Assembly: GCF_963676685.1 (NCBI RefSeq)
Contig: NC_092344.1
Location: 43,282,589-43,346,588 of the forward strand
Source: Mytilus edulis
Lineage: Eukaryota; Mollusca; Bivalvia; Mytilida; Mytilidae
Reading direction: 5' to 3'
DNA length: 64,000 nt
The notes beneath the pieces were generated by a model. It was not told the DNA's origin. It was given only the letters and a program-made list of their open reading frames with translations, and did no database searches. Numbering within the stretch: position 1 is the first letter of the stretch; every line of letters begins with the position of its first letter. The position numbers were made by a program, and so were the translations under genes. Below, in pieces: positions 35,621-47,235 of the stretch.

Positions 35621-36232
35621 ACTGCCAGATAGAGCAAAGTCAACTTTAAAATCTTAAATTATATTGTGTTGCCTGATGGGCTAGTTTGGGCACCGTTTTA
35701 CATTTAAATAGTAATACAATTACTGCAGGAAGTCATAAAACACTCTCAATAAAGGTAAAAACTGAGAATAAACCCTTCGAAAGTACAACACCGTGGGTAG
35801 GAAAATATATTACATTTGGTTTATGATTTTTGTCATTCCTATAACACAAGATCAAACTGAAATTTGAAGAATTTGAATGAGATTGAAAATGATCGAATCT
35901 TAAAATATGAATTCATTACAACATAAATATATCGATTTATTTCAAATGTAATTTAATATAAATTCCGTTCGTAGTTTTTGAAATTTCAAATCAATTTGAT
36001 ACGGGCAGCACCGAAGACAAATTAGTTGTCGGAATGGGCATCTGATAAACTCAAATGTTATACTCGTTAATGTAATTATTCAAATACATGTGCAAAATTA
36101 ACTGAAAGAAGAAACTGTCTTTTAGACATTTTTTTAAAGGCAATAAGAAATAAGATTTTGACATGAGAAACATGGAACTGTTATCAACAAAACAAGCAAA
36201 AGTTGTCCATTATAAATCAATCTAAGATAGTG

Positions 36233-36837
36233 TTTTTAACGTTTCTGAAGGTTTTTTTTTTGTCAAAGTCAAAATATACTTTTTCAAAGTTAAATACATC
36301 ATAATCATCAGCATATATTTCAAAAATTATGTCTTGAATTTTGGTATCATTGTAATATTGGTACAATTTATCTTTAGCGTTTGTCGCATGGTGCCTTGCT
36401 CTCTTTTTAATCTTTTCTAAATTCATCCAAACGTTAACAGTTTCATTCCATGCTACAATTTTTGTAAGAAGCTGTTCAGTAAAGGTGAAAATGTCAGACA
36501 TTTTTCCAATCATCATATTCCTATATAGAAACCTCGGTAGTTTTACCTGAGGCTCCCAGTGGGAACCTTTAAATTGTTGTGTAAGCTTTAAAAAATCCAA
36601 AAATGATTTTGGAGTGCGTTTAAAGTAATACTCCATAAAAGATTTATCAAATCCTTTATCTAAGTAACATGACAATATTCGCTCTCTTGGCTCTCTCACA
36701 AATACTGCTTTTGTCCAAGAATTATCAAACATCATCTCTGTTACTTCTTTGTCATTGAATTGTATAAGATACGATAGAAGCTGACTAGAGTGGACATTTT
36801 CACTGCTCAATCCTTGTATAAAATGAAACAGACTTTT
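36233..36837 (-). pseudogene. Extra 3' copy of the sulfotransferase coding region (601-bp tandem duplication)
   Basis: This stretch matches 36834-37438 at a constant offset of 601 bp, with no difference in the lines I compared. The two copies share 4 bp (TTTT) at the junction. It encodes the second half of the sulfotransferase, including the 3'-phosphate site, and the original end NVKNTILD. It lacks the membrane anchor and the PAPS 5' loop, and because 601 is not divisible by 3 it is out of frame with the upstream gene. A 235-residue frame (36217-36924) opens into it through a shifted reading of the upstream copy and is probably not a real protein. Confidence 0.85.
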
Positions 36838-37870
36838 TAACGTTTCTGAAGGTTTTTTTTTTGTCAAAGTCAAAATATACTTTTTCAAAGTTAAATACAT
36901 CATAATCATCAGCATATATTTCAAAAATTATGTCTTGAATTTTGGTATCATTGTAATATTGGTACAATTTATCTTTAGCGTTTGTCGCATGGTGCCTTGC
37001 TCTCTTTTTAATCTTTTCTAAATTCATCCAAACGTTAACAGTTTCATTCCATGCTACAATTTTTGTAAGAAGCTGTTCAGTAAAGGTGAAAATGTCAGAC
37101 ATTTTTCCAATCATCATATTCCTATATAGAAACCTCGGTAGTTTTACCTGAGGCTCCCAGTGGGAACCTTTAAATTGTTGTGTAAGCTTTAAAAAATCCA
37201 AAAATGATTTTGGAGTGCGTTTAAAGTAATACTCCATAAAAGATTTATCAAATCCTTTATCTAAGTAACATGACAATATTCGCTCTCTTGGCTCTCTCAC
37301 AAATACTGCTTTTGTCCAAGAATTATCAAACATCATCTCTGTTACTTCTTTGTCATTGAATTGTATAAGATACGATAGAAGCTGACTAGAGTGGACATTT
37401 TCACTGCTCAATCCTTGTATAAAATGAAACAGACTTTTCCAGTATGTGCAGCCAGACTTTTCATTCCAAAAAAATATTAGCTTGTATTTTTGTATTACAA
37501 CAGGTGAATTTTCAAATACATGTTTTATCTGTTCAATTTCTTTATCAGTTAACCGTGGAACATGTCTATTCTGTTGAAAAATATTATCTCTTTTCATATT
37601 TTGGTCTAAAAGTTGTTCACGATTTAGTTGTACAACATTTACATTCCTGTAGTTAGACATAAGATGTTCCCTTGTTTTGTTTGATACACTGACACTACGA
37701 AATGCATTATTCGTGTTTCTAATTATTCTTTCTCTTGCAGATGTTTTATCATTTTGTATAAAAAATTTGGCAAAGTTATCTACATCTCCGAAAACTTTAA
37801 ATTCTAGTATCCAAAATATTATAGCACAGAATGCAGCAAATCTGCATATTCGTTTTATATGCAACTTCAT
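36800..37870 (-). CDS. Carbohydrate sulfotransferase-like type II membrane protein, 356 aa
   Basis: This is a probable Golgi sulfotransferase of the Sulfotransfer_2 (HNK-1/chondroitin sulfotransferase) type, which moves sulfate from PAPS to a glycan. A basic N-terminus and one membrane segment (about residues 10-28, FAAFCAIIFWILEF) fit a type II Golgi anchor. The 5'-phosphosulfate loop is WNEKSGCTYWK at 135-145. The 3'-phosphate site is VREPRERILS at 191-200, a variant of RDPxxRxxS. The acceptor is unknown. The gene appears to be a single exon. A 601-bp tandem duplication replaces the expected C-terminus (…NVKNTILD) with KSVSFYTRIEQ by running into the next copy in a shifted frame. The paralogue at 51937-52974 keeps an uninterrupted end. 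Confidence 0.8.
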   Translation of the reverse strand: MKLHIKRICRFAAFCAIIFWILEFKVFGDVDNFAKFFIQNDKTSARERIIRNTNNAFRSVSVSNKTREHLMSNYRNVNVVQLNREQLLDQNMKRDNIFQQNRHVPRLTDKEIEQIKHVFENSPVVIQKYKLIFFWNEKSGCTYWKSLFHFIQGLSSENVHSSQLLSYLIQFNDKEVTEMMFDNSWTKAVFVREPRERILSCYLDKGFDKSFMEYYFKRTPKSFLDFLKLTQQFKGSHWEPQVKLPRFLYRNMMIGKMSDIFTFTEQLLTKIVAWNETVNVWMNLEKIKKRARHHATNAKDKLYQYYNDTKIQDIIFEIYADDYDVFNFEKVYFDFDKKKTFRNVKKSVSFYTRIEQ

Positions 37871-38140
37871 TATATGATGATATCATACTAGAATATGGCG
37901 ATATAATTGAAAACAGCTTGCTACATTATATACTGTTTTCCAAATGATCTTTACAAATTCGTGAATACTCATCAAAACATAGAATTTTGTTTGATAATAT
38001 ACAAAGATCATTGGCAAGCTGTTACTTTTAATTTCATATTTCATATAAATCCACAAATACATCGCTTCTTTCATTTGTTCATAATCGTGGAAAAGTTCAG
38101 AAGATTGTTGTAAAGTCAACAGTTGAATACGATTTTTATT

Positions 38141-38225
38141 AGGTCTTTCAACCTTTTCGGTTGAAAGACCTATTGGTTTTGTTCTGATTATTATTAGGTC
38201 TTTCCACTTTTCCGTGGAAAGACCT
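38141..38225. repeat. Two adjacent perfect hairpins at the edge of the repeat array
   Basis: Hairpin 1 (38141-38171) has arms AGGTCTTTCAACC and GGTTGAAAGACCT with a 5-nt loop. Hairpin 2 (38196-38225) has arms AGGTCTTTCCAC and GTGGAAAGACCT with a 6-nt loop. They differ in the stem, but pairing is kept on both sides. They lie about 270-355 bp upstream of the sulfotransferase start. Confidence 0.9.
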
Positions 38226-39118
38226 ATTGGATTTCTTCTGATTATTTTTTTTTTTCTTCCGCCAAATTTTTTTCCTTCGCTGTTTTTTTGTTTCGCAAGA
38301 TGTCGCTTAGATTTTTGGAATATGATATCGAACAGTTTATACGCTTTTGAAACCAACTCTGCTTAACCGAATACTTTCCCAAATAAGAGTTATCTCCCCG
38401 AACACTGTTTTCCTTGTTATCTCTAAGGCTTCGCAACCGTATAAGAAACCGACAAATTTATTTTTCCAAATTGCTCGTTATATCCTCAGGATGTTCTGTT
38501 TTATTTTGACCGAAGCCGTATATAGATTCCATATGAGAGTTATCCCCCCTTTTATGTTTGATATAAGAATATGCATTTCTAACTGGTAAACCATAAGTGA
38601 TAGAGACCTAGGGTCTTTTGATTTGAGATCCTTGGTCCAAAAAAATGAAAATAAGGTCAAGGTCAAAGGTCAAGGTCATATTATAAATTTTGATTTTGGC
38701 TTATTTTCACTTATTTTCAAAAGCCGTATAACTTATCGACAAATTATTTTTACTAAATTGTTAGTTGCGACATGTCGTAACTTATAAATTTTGGTTGAAA
38801 GGGTGCGTAGAAAATAAATGGGAGTTTTCGCCCCTCTTATGTTTAGAATTATGCGTAAAGTGATATTACTCATGAACCATACATATTAAGGAACTAGTGT
38901 CTTTAGGTTTGAGATCCTTAGTCTATGACCTTGAAATTGAGGTCAAGGTCATAGGTTAATTGGACGTTCTAGATTTTGACCTTTGCTCCAAATTCATATT
39001 TAGACATCATAAAGTCATAGGAACTGACATATCAACTGAATTTTTAATATTTTCACATCAAAATATGTTGTAAGTGGTGGAAAGACCATCAATGGTTCTC
39101 TGAACAATTGGTTTTTAA
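38196..39118 (+). repeat. Module B0 of the hairpin-ended repeat array
   Basis: It starts with a terminal hairpin and 'cttccgccaaa', contains 'aaggtcaaggtcaaaggtca'-type half-sites near 38655, and ends 'ggaaagaccatcaatggttc' with a CAATnGTTC-TCT-GAACAATTG hairpin. It is the short form of module B and most like B3 (47236-48107). Confidence 0.8.
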
Positions 39119-39489
39119 TTATTAAGGTCTTTCCTTTTACAAAAGGGAAAGACCTTACTGTATTTCTTTTGTTTATTATTATTATTATTATTATTATTAA
39201 GGTCTTTCCTTTTACAAAAGGGAAAGACCTTACTGTATTTCTTTTGTTTATTAAGGTCTTTCCTTTTACAAAAGGAAAAGACCTTACTGTATTTCTTTTG
39301 TTTATTATTATTATTATTATTAAGGTCTTTCCTTTTACAAAAGGGAAAGACCTTACTGTATTTCTTTTGTTTATTATTATTATTAAGGTCTTTCCTTTTA
39401 CAAAAGGGAAAGACCTTACTGTATTTCTTCTGTTTATTATTAAGGTCTTTCCTTTTACAAAAGGGAAAGACCTTACTGTATTTCTTCTG

Positions 39490-39524
<35 letters not shown>
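39119..39524 (+). repeat. Hairpin mini-array (six copies) with (ATT)n spacers
   Basis: The 'ttaaggtctttccttttac' + 'aaaagggaaagacctta' hairpin followed by 'ctgtatttcttttgttt' begins near 39124, 39199, 39253, 39322, 39385 and 39442. Spacing is 54-75 bp and varies only with the length of the (ATT)n tract. The third copy has 'aaaaggaaaagacc' instead of 'aaaagggaaagacc'. Confidence 0.92.
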
Positions 39525-39526
<2 letters not shown>

Positions 39527-41299
39527 TTCCGCCAAACTTTGAAGAAGTTAGCAGCCTAAACCGTAAGACGTGTCGCTTTCATGTTCACACTTTGTATCGG
39601 TGTCATGAATACCTATCTGGAACTCACCCTGTTAGTCGAAATATTTTGTCGGTTCGGAGTAATCCCTCCGAAACCAAAAAACCTTGTTATCGTTCCAACA
39701 CCGTAACCATAATAGGTAGAAAAAAAACAAAGGGTGAAATTTGTTCAGGACCAGACCCCGGTTCTTCGTTACATTTGGATCGAAAAGATTCAACGACTCA
39801 TTGGTAGGGTTATGCCCCTCTGAAAATTAACCGGTGTCGGTTGACCACCAAAACTCAGAAACCGTAAGTCGTAGAGACCTAGGATCTTCACCATTCATCA
39901 TCAATTCATGTATCTTCGAAAAATATCTCAAGGTCAAATTTGTATGTTGACCTTGACCTTTGACCTTACACCTTGTTATGGGATAATCTCAGCAACCATT
40001 ATACTTACAGAAGTTTTAAATAGTGGAAAATGTTTGGGTCATTACCGCGCAACTTTGTTACGTTTTGACCAAAGAGATTTGACCTTTTTTTAAGGGGCAT
40101 AAAGCCTGTTTTAGGTTTCTGAAAAGACAAAATCAGCTTTTTCTATACAACCAAAGGTCCTAGACCCTTGGGGTCTTCAGTAATGGCATTGGGGACAAAT
40201 GACCTTGAAAAAGGTCAAAAAGTCAAAGGTCAAGGTCATGTCCCAAATAGCGAATTTAGTGTTTTTAACCTTATATAAAGGATTTTTAGTGTGTTTTCAA
40301 GCTTTTTAAGGTTGACCTTGACCTTTTCAATACATTCTATGTCTGTTGGAACATGCATTTTACATTACAAAAGGAAAGACCTCTCAATTGTTCAAGAACA
40401 ATTGACAGTTTAATTATTATTATTATTCTTTTTCCGCCAAACTTTGACGAAGTTAGCCTCCGTAACCGTAAGACGTGTCGCTTTTATATTCACACTTTGT
40501 ATTCGTGTCATGAATACCTATCCGGAACTCACCCTGTTAGTCGAAAAATTTTGTCGGTTCGGAGTTATCCCTCCGAAACCAAAAAACCTTGTTATCGTTC
40601 CAACACCGTAACCGTAATAGGTAGAAAAAAAACAAAGTGTGAAATTTGTTCAGGACCAGACCCCGGTTCTTCGTTACATTTGGATCGAAAAGATTCAACG
40701 ACTCATTGGTAGGGTTATGCCCCTATGAAAATTAACCGGTGTCGGTTGACCACCAAAACTCAGAAACCGTAAGTCGTAGACACCTAGGATCTTCACCATT
40801 CATCATCAATTCATGTATCTTTGAAAAATATCTCAAGGTCAAATTTGTATGTTGACCTTGACCTTTGACCTATCACCTTGTTATGGGATAATCTCAGAAA
40901 CCATAATACTTACAGAAGTTTTGAATAGTGGAAAATGTTTGGGTCATTACGGCGCAACTTTGTTACATTTTGACCGAAGAGATTTGACCTTTTTTTAAGG
41001 GGCATAACACCTGTTTTAGGTTTCTGGAAAGACAAAATCAGCTTTTACTATATAACCAAAGGTCCTAGACCCATGGGGTCTTCGGCAATGACATTGGGGA
41101 CTGATGACCTTGACAAAGGTCAAAAGGTCAAAGGTCAAGGTCATGTCCCAGATAGCGAATTTAGTGTTTTTAACCTTATTTAAACGATTTTCAGTGTGTT
41201 TTAAAGCTTTTCAATACATTCTACGTCTATTTGAACATTTATTTTACATTACAAAAGGAAAGACCTCTCAATTGTTCAAGAACAATTGACAGTTTAATT
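39525..41299 (+). repeat. Modules A1 and A2 of the hairpin-ended repeat array
   Basis: Two head-to-tail modules of about 0.9 kb (39525-40427 and 40428-41299). Each starts 'cttccgccaaactttga' or 'ttttccgccaaactttga' and ends 'ggaaagacctctcaattg' with a CAATTGTTC-AA-GAACAATTG hairpin and 'acagtttaatt'. (ATT)n joins A1 to A2. Each carries 'gttgaccttgacctttgacc' and, later, multiple AGGTCA half-sites facing the other way. Confidence 0.85.
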
Positions 41300-43657
41300 A
41301 GGTCTTTCCACTTTTCTGTGGAAAGACCTATTGTTTTTCTTCTGATTATTTTTTTTTTTTTTTTCTTCCGCCTTATTTTGTTCTTGCGATAAACATTTGT
41401 TTCCCAATATGTCGCTTAGATATTTGGTATATGATATCGAACAGTTTATGCGCTTTTGAAATTTACCCTGCGTAGACGAATACTTTTCTTTGTAGGAGTT
41501 ATCTCCCCAAACACTGTTTTCCTTGTTAGCGCATCTCCTTCGCAACCGTAAAAGATTATGACAAATTTATTTTACAAAATTGCTCGTCATATCCTTCGCA
41601 TGATTTGTCCTATTTTGACCGAAGCGATATGACCGCTCCATATGAGAGTTATTTCCCCTTATGCATCTGATATAAGTGATATGAATTTCTATCTTATAAA
41701 TCATAAGTGATAGAGACCTAGGATCTTTTGATTTGAGGTCCTTGGTCCCAAAAAATGAAAATTAGGTCAAGGTCAAAGGTCAAGGTCATATTCTAATATT
41801 TGAATTTGGCTTATTTTCACTTATATCCAAAGACTGTATAAGATATCAACAAATTATTTTTACTAAATTGTTAGTTGCGACATGTCGTAAGATGTAAATT
41901 TTGATTGCAAGCGTACGTTGAATGTAAAAGGGAGTTTTCTCCCCTCTTGTATTTAAAAATACGCGTTTGGTGATATAACTCATTAACTAAATATAATAAA
42001 GACCTATGGTCTTTTGATTTGAGGTCCTTGGTTTATGACCTTGAAATTGATCTCAAGGTCATAGCTTAATTTGACGTTCTAGCTTTTGACCTTTGCTTTT
42101 ATTCTATATGTATACATGATAAAGATATACAACTTTTAGAAAAAGGTATCAAACCATTTAACCTTGTAAAAAACAACCGGAAGTGACCTTTTGTAAACCG
42201 GAAATAGCTATTTTTTTGTACTTTATTAATATAAAAGTATATAGAACCAGATATTTTTGGAATCAGTGTCAAGTAAATATTCAAATATAATCGGAAGTAA
42301 CATTTTTCAAACCGGAAGTAACAAATTATCTCCCTTATTTAAAAAAAATGTATGGAAACAATATATTTTTGGAATCAGCTTACTAGGAGCTATCATTTGA
42401 CGATTGAAATGACATTTTAAACTTAGTTTCACAACTTTTCATATCAAAATACATTGTTTTGATGGAAAGACCTTCAATTGTTCTCTGAACAATTTGGTTT
42501 TTAATTTTTTTCTTTTTCTTCCGCCTAATTTTGTTCTTGCGATAAACATTTGTTTCGCAATATGTCGCTTAGATATTTGGTATATGATATCGAACAGTTT
42601 ATGCGCTTTTGAAATTTACCCTGCGTAAACGAATACTTTTCTTTGTAGGAGTTATCTCCCCAAACACTGTTTTCCTTGTTAGCGCATCTCCTTCGCAACC
42701 GTAAAAGATTATGACAAATTTATTTTACAAAATTGCTCGTTATATCCTTCGCATGATTTGTCCTATTTTGACCGAAGCGATATGACCGCTCCATATGAGA
42801 GTTATTTCCCCTTATGCATCTGATATAAGTGATATGAATTTCTATCTTATAAATCATAAGTGATAGAGACCTAGGATCTTTTGATTTGAGGTCCTTGGTC
42901 CCAAAAATGAAAATTAGGTCAAGGTCAAAGGTCAAGGTCATATTCTAATATTTGAATTTGGCTTATTTTCACTTATATCCAAAGACTGTATAAGATATCA
43001 ACAAATTATTTTTACTAAATTGTTAGTTGCGACATGTCGTAAGATGTAAATTTTGATTGCAAGCGTACGTTGAATGTAAAAGGGAGTTTTCTCCCCTCTT
43101 GTATTTAAAAATACGCATTTGGTGATATAACTCATTAACTAAATATAATAAAGACCTATGGTCTTTTGATTTGAGGTCCGTGGTTTATGACCTTGAAATT
43201 GATCTCAAGGTCATAGCTTAATTTGACGTTCTAGATTTTGACCTTTGCTTTTATTCTATATGTATACATGATAAAGATATACAACTTTTAGAAAAAGGTA
43301 TCAAACCATTTAACCTTGTAAAAAACAACCGAAAGTGACCTTTTGTAAACCGGAAATAGCTATTTTTTTGTACTTTATTAATATAAAAGTATATAGAACC
43401 AGATATTTTTGGAATCAGTGTCAAGTAAATATTCAAATAAAATCGGAAGTAACATTTTTCAAACCGGAAGTAACAAATTATCTCCCTTATTTAAAAACAA
43501 TGTATGGAAACAATATATTTTTGGAATCAGCTTACTAGGAGCTATCATTTGACGATTGAAATGACATTTTAAACTTAGTTTCACAACTTTTCATATCAAA
43601 ATACATTGTTTTGATGGAAAGACCTTCAATTGTTCTCTGAACAATTGGTTTTTAATT
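41300..43657 (+). repeat. Modules B1 and B2, tandem 1152-bp duplication
   Basis: B1 begins with a perfect 12-bp-arm hairpin (41300-41329). B2 begins near 42506 without it. The two match at an offset of about 1152 bp with few differences. They are longer than B0 and B3 because they contain a 'gaaaaaggtatcaaaccat' to 'aaaccggaagtaacaaatta' segment. Both end 'gatggaaagaccttcaattg' with the GTTC-TCT-GAAC hairpin. Confidence 0.88.
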
Positions 43658-46600
43658 ATTATTATTATTCTTCCGTCAAACTTTGACAAATTTAGCCGCG
43701 TTAACCGTAAGACGTGTCGCTTTCATATTCACACTTTGTATAGGTGTCATGAATACCTATCTGGAACTCACCCTGTGAGTCGAAATATTTTGTCGGTTCG
43801 GAGTAATCCCTCCGAAACCCAAAAACCTTGTTATCGTTCCAACACCATAACCGTAATAGGTAGAAAAAAAACAAAGGGTGAAATTTGTTCAGGACCAGAC
43901 CCCGGTTCTTCGTTACATTTGGATCGAAAAGATTCAACGACTCATTGGTAGGGTTATGCCCCTATGAAAATTAACCGGTGTCGGTTGGCCACCAAAACTC
44001 AGAAACCGTAAGTCGTAGACACATAGGATCTTCACCAATCATCATCAATTCATGTATCTTTGAAAAATACCTCAAGGTCAAATTTGTATGTTGACCTTGA
44101 CCTTTGACCTAACACCTTGTTATGGGATAATCTCAGAAACCATTATACTTACAGAAGTTTTGAATAGTGGAAAATGTTTGGGTCATTAAGGCGCAACTTT
44201 GTTACATTTCGACCAAAGAGATTTGACCTTTTTATAAGGGGCATAACCCCTGTTTTAGGTTTCTGAAAAGACAAAATCAGCTTTTACTATATAACCAAAG
44301 GTCCTAGACCCATGGGGTCTTCAGCAATGACATTGGGGACTAATGACCTTGAGAAAGGTCAAAAGGTCAAAGGTCAAGGTCATGTCCCATATAGCGAATT
44401 ATGTGTTTTTGACCTTATTTAAAGGATTTTCAGTGTGTTTTAAAGCTTTTCAATACATTCTACGTCTATTTGAACATATATTTTACATTATAAAAGGAAA
44501 GACCTCTCAATTGTTCAAGAACAATTGACATTTTAATTATTATTATTATTCTTTTTCCGCCAAACTTTAACAAATTTAGCCGCGTTAACCGTAAGACGTG
44601 TCGCTTTCATGTTCACACTTTGTATCGGTGTCATGAATACCTATCTGGAACTCACCCTGTGAGTCGAAATATTTTGTCGGTTCGGAGTAATCCCTCCGAA
44701 AGCCAAAAACCTTGTTATCGTTCCAACACCGTAACCGTAATAGGTAGACAAAAAACAAAGGGTGAAATTTGTTCAGGACCAGACCCCGGTTCTTCGTTAC
44801 ATTTGGATCGAAAAGATTCAACGACTCATTGGTAGGGTTATGCCCCTATGAAAATTAACCGGTGTCGGTTGGCCCCCAAAACTCAAAAACCGTAAGTCGT
44901 AGACACATAGGATCTTCACCAATCATCATCATTTCATGTATCTTTAAAAAATACCTCAAGGTCAAATTTGTATGTTGACCTTGACCTTTGACCTAACACC
45001 TTGTTATGGGATAATCTCAGAAACCATTATACTTACAGAAGTTTTAAATGGTGGAAAATGTTTGGGTCATTATGGCGCAACTTTGTTACATTTTGACCAA
45101 AGAGATTTGACCTTTCTATAAGGGGCATAACCCCTGTTTTAGGTTTTTGAAAAGACAAAATCAGCTTTTACTGTATAACCAAAGGTCCTAGACCCTTGGG
45201 GTCTTCAGTAATGGCATTGGGGACCAATGACCTTGACAAAGGTCAAAAGGTCAAAGGTCAAGGTCATGTCCCAGATAGCGAATTTAGTGTTTTTAACCTT
45301 ATTTAAAGGATTTTTAGTGTGTTTTCAAGCTTTTTAAGGTTGACCTTGACCTTTTCAATACATTCTACGTCTGTTGGAACATGTATTTTACATTAAAAAA
45401 GGAAAGACCTCTCAATTGTTCAAGAACAATTGACAGTTTAATTATTATTATTCTTTTTCCGCCAAACTTTGACGCAGTTAGCAGCCTTAACCGTAAGACG
45501 TGTCGCTTTCATGTTCACACTTTGTATCGGTGTCATGAATACCTATCCAGAACTCACCCTGTTAGTCGAAATATTTTGTCGGTTCGGAGTAATCCCTCCG
45601 AAACCCAAAAACCTTGTTATCGTTCCAACACCGTAACCGTAATAGGTAGACAAAAAACAAAGGGTGAAATTTGTTCAGGACCAGACCCCGGTTCTTCGTT
45701 ACATTTGGATCGAAAAGATTCAACGACTCATTGGTAGGGTTATGCCCCTATGAAAATTAACCGGTGTCGGTTGGCCCCCAAAACTCAAAAACCGTAAGTC
45801 GTAGACACATAGGATCTTCACCAATCATCATCATTTCATGTATCTTTAAAAAATACCTCAAGGTCAAATTTGTATGTTGACCTTGACCTTTGACCTAACA
45901 CCTTGTTATGGGATAATCTCAGAAACCATTATACTTACAGAAGTTTTAAATGGTGGAAAATGTTTGGGTCATTATGGCGCAACTTTGTTACATTTTGACC
46001 AAAGAGATTTGACCTTTCTATAAGGGGCATAACCCCTGTTTTAGGTTTTTGAAAAGACAAAATCAGCTTTTACTGTATAACCAAAGGTCCTAGACCCTTG
46101 GGGTCTTCAGTAATGGCATTGGGGACCAATGACCTTGACAAAGGTCAAAAGGTCAAAGGTCAAGGTCATGTCCCAGATAGCGAATTTAGTGTTTTTAACC
46201 TTATTTAAAGGATTTTTAGTGTGTTTTCAAGCTTTTTAAGGTTGACCTTGACCTTTTCAATACATTCTACGTCTGTTGGAACATGTATTTTACATTAAAA
46301 AAGGAAAGACCTCTCAATTGTTCAAGAACAATTGACAGTTTAATTATTATTATTCTTTTTCCGCCAAACTTTGACGCAGTTAGCAGCCTTAACCGTAAGA
46401 CGTGTCGCTTTCATGTTCACACTTTGTATCGGTGTCATGAATACCTATCCAGAACTCACCCTGTTAGTCGAAATATTTTGTCGGTTCGGAGTAATCCCTC
46501 CGAAACCCAAAAACCTTGTTATCGTTCCAACACCGTAACCGTAATAGGTAGAAAAAAAACAAAGGGTGAAATTTGTTCAGGACCAGACCCCGGTTCTTCG

Positions 46601-47228
46601 TTACATTTGGATCGAAAAGATTCAACGACTCATTGGTAGGGTTATGCCCCTATGAAAATTAACCGGTGTCGGTTGGCCACCAAAACTCAGAAACCGTAAG
46701 TCGTAGACACCTAGGATCTTCACCATTCATCATCAATTCATGTGACTTTGAAAAATACCTCAAGGTCAAATGTGTATGTTGACCTTGACCTTTGACCTAA
46801 CACCTTGTTATGAGATAATCTCAGAAACCATTATACTTACAGAAGTTTTGAATAGTGGAAAATGTTTGGGTTATTTAGGCGCAACTTTGTTACATTTTGA
46901 CCAAAGAGGTTTGACCTTTCTGTAAGGGGCATAACCCCTGATTTAGGTTTCTGAAAAGACAAAATCAGCTTTTACTATATAACCAAAGGTCCTAGACCCA
47001 TGGGGTCTTCAGCAATGACATTTGGGACTAATGACCTTGACAAAGGTCAAAAGGTCAAAGGTCAAGGTCATGTCCTATATAGCGAATTATGTGTTTTTGA
47101 CCTAATTTAAAGGATTTTCAGTGTGTTTTAAAGCTTTTCAGTACATTCTACGTCTATTGGAACATGTATTTTACTTTACAAAAGGAAAGACCTCTCAATT
47201 GTTCAAGAACAATTGACATTTTAATTAT
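43658..47228 (+). repeat. Modules A3-A6, tandem about 0.9-kb units
   Basis: The four units start near 43664, 44551, 45451 and 46353. A4 and A5 are almost identical at an offset of 902 bp. Each begins '(ATT)n-ctt(tt)ccgccaaac', contains 'gtaagacgtgtcgctt', 'ggaccagaccccggttcttc', 'ttgaccttgacctttgacct' and 'aaggtcaaaggtcaaggtca', and ends in the CAATTGTTC-AA-GAACAATTG hairpin. An open frame of 70-118 codons survives in every copy, but substitutions change amino acids freely, so coding is not supported. Confidence 0.9.
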
Positions 47229-47235
47229 TATTTTT

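Larger units (their letters stand above)
35720..38110 (-). repeat. Segmental duplication, copy 1 (sulfotransferase gene plus flanks)
   Basis: The gene, about 480 bp of 3' flank and about 230 bp of 5' flank are all related to 51070-53245 in the same orientation. Flank landmarks include 'attccgttcgtag' (35962 and 51602), 'gaaatgggcatctg' (36032 and 51672) and 'ataatcgtggaaaagtt' (38081 and 53203). Confidence 0.85.

Noticed and set aside
36217..36924. 235-residue frame as a second sulfotransferase gene
   Set aside because: Its first 30 residues are a frame-shifted reading of the upstream copy, it lacks the membrane anchor and the PAPS 5' loop, and it exists only because of the 601-bp duplication.
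37883..38356. 157-residue minus-strand frame upstream of the sulfotransferase
   Set aside because: It runs through the terminal hairpins (IGLSTEK repeated) and module B0 and then into the duplicated promoter region. It is a repeat by-product.
39169..39807. 212-residue frame with runs of Ile and repeated KVFPFTKGKD
   Set aside because: It is a translation of (ATT)n and the hairpin mini-array running into module A1. There is no codon bias or domain.
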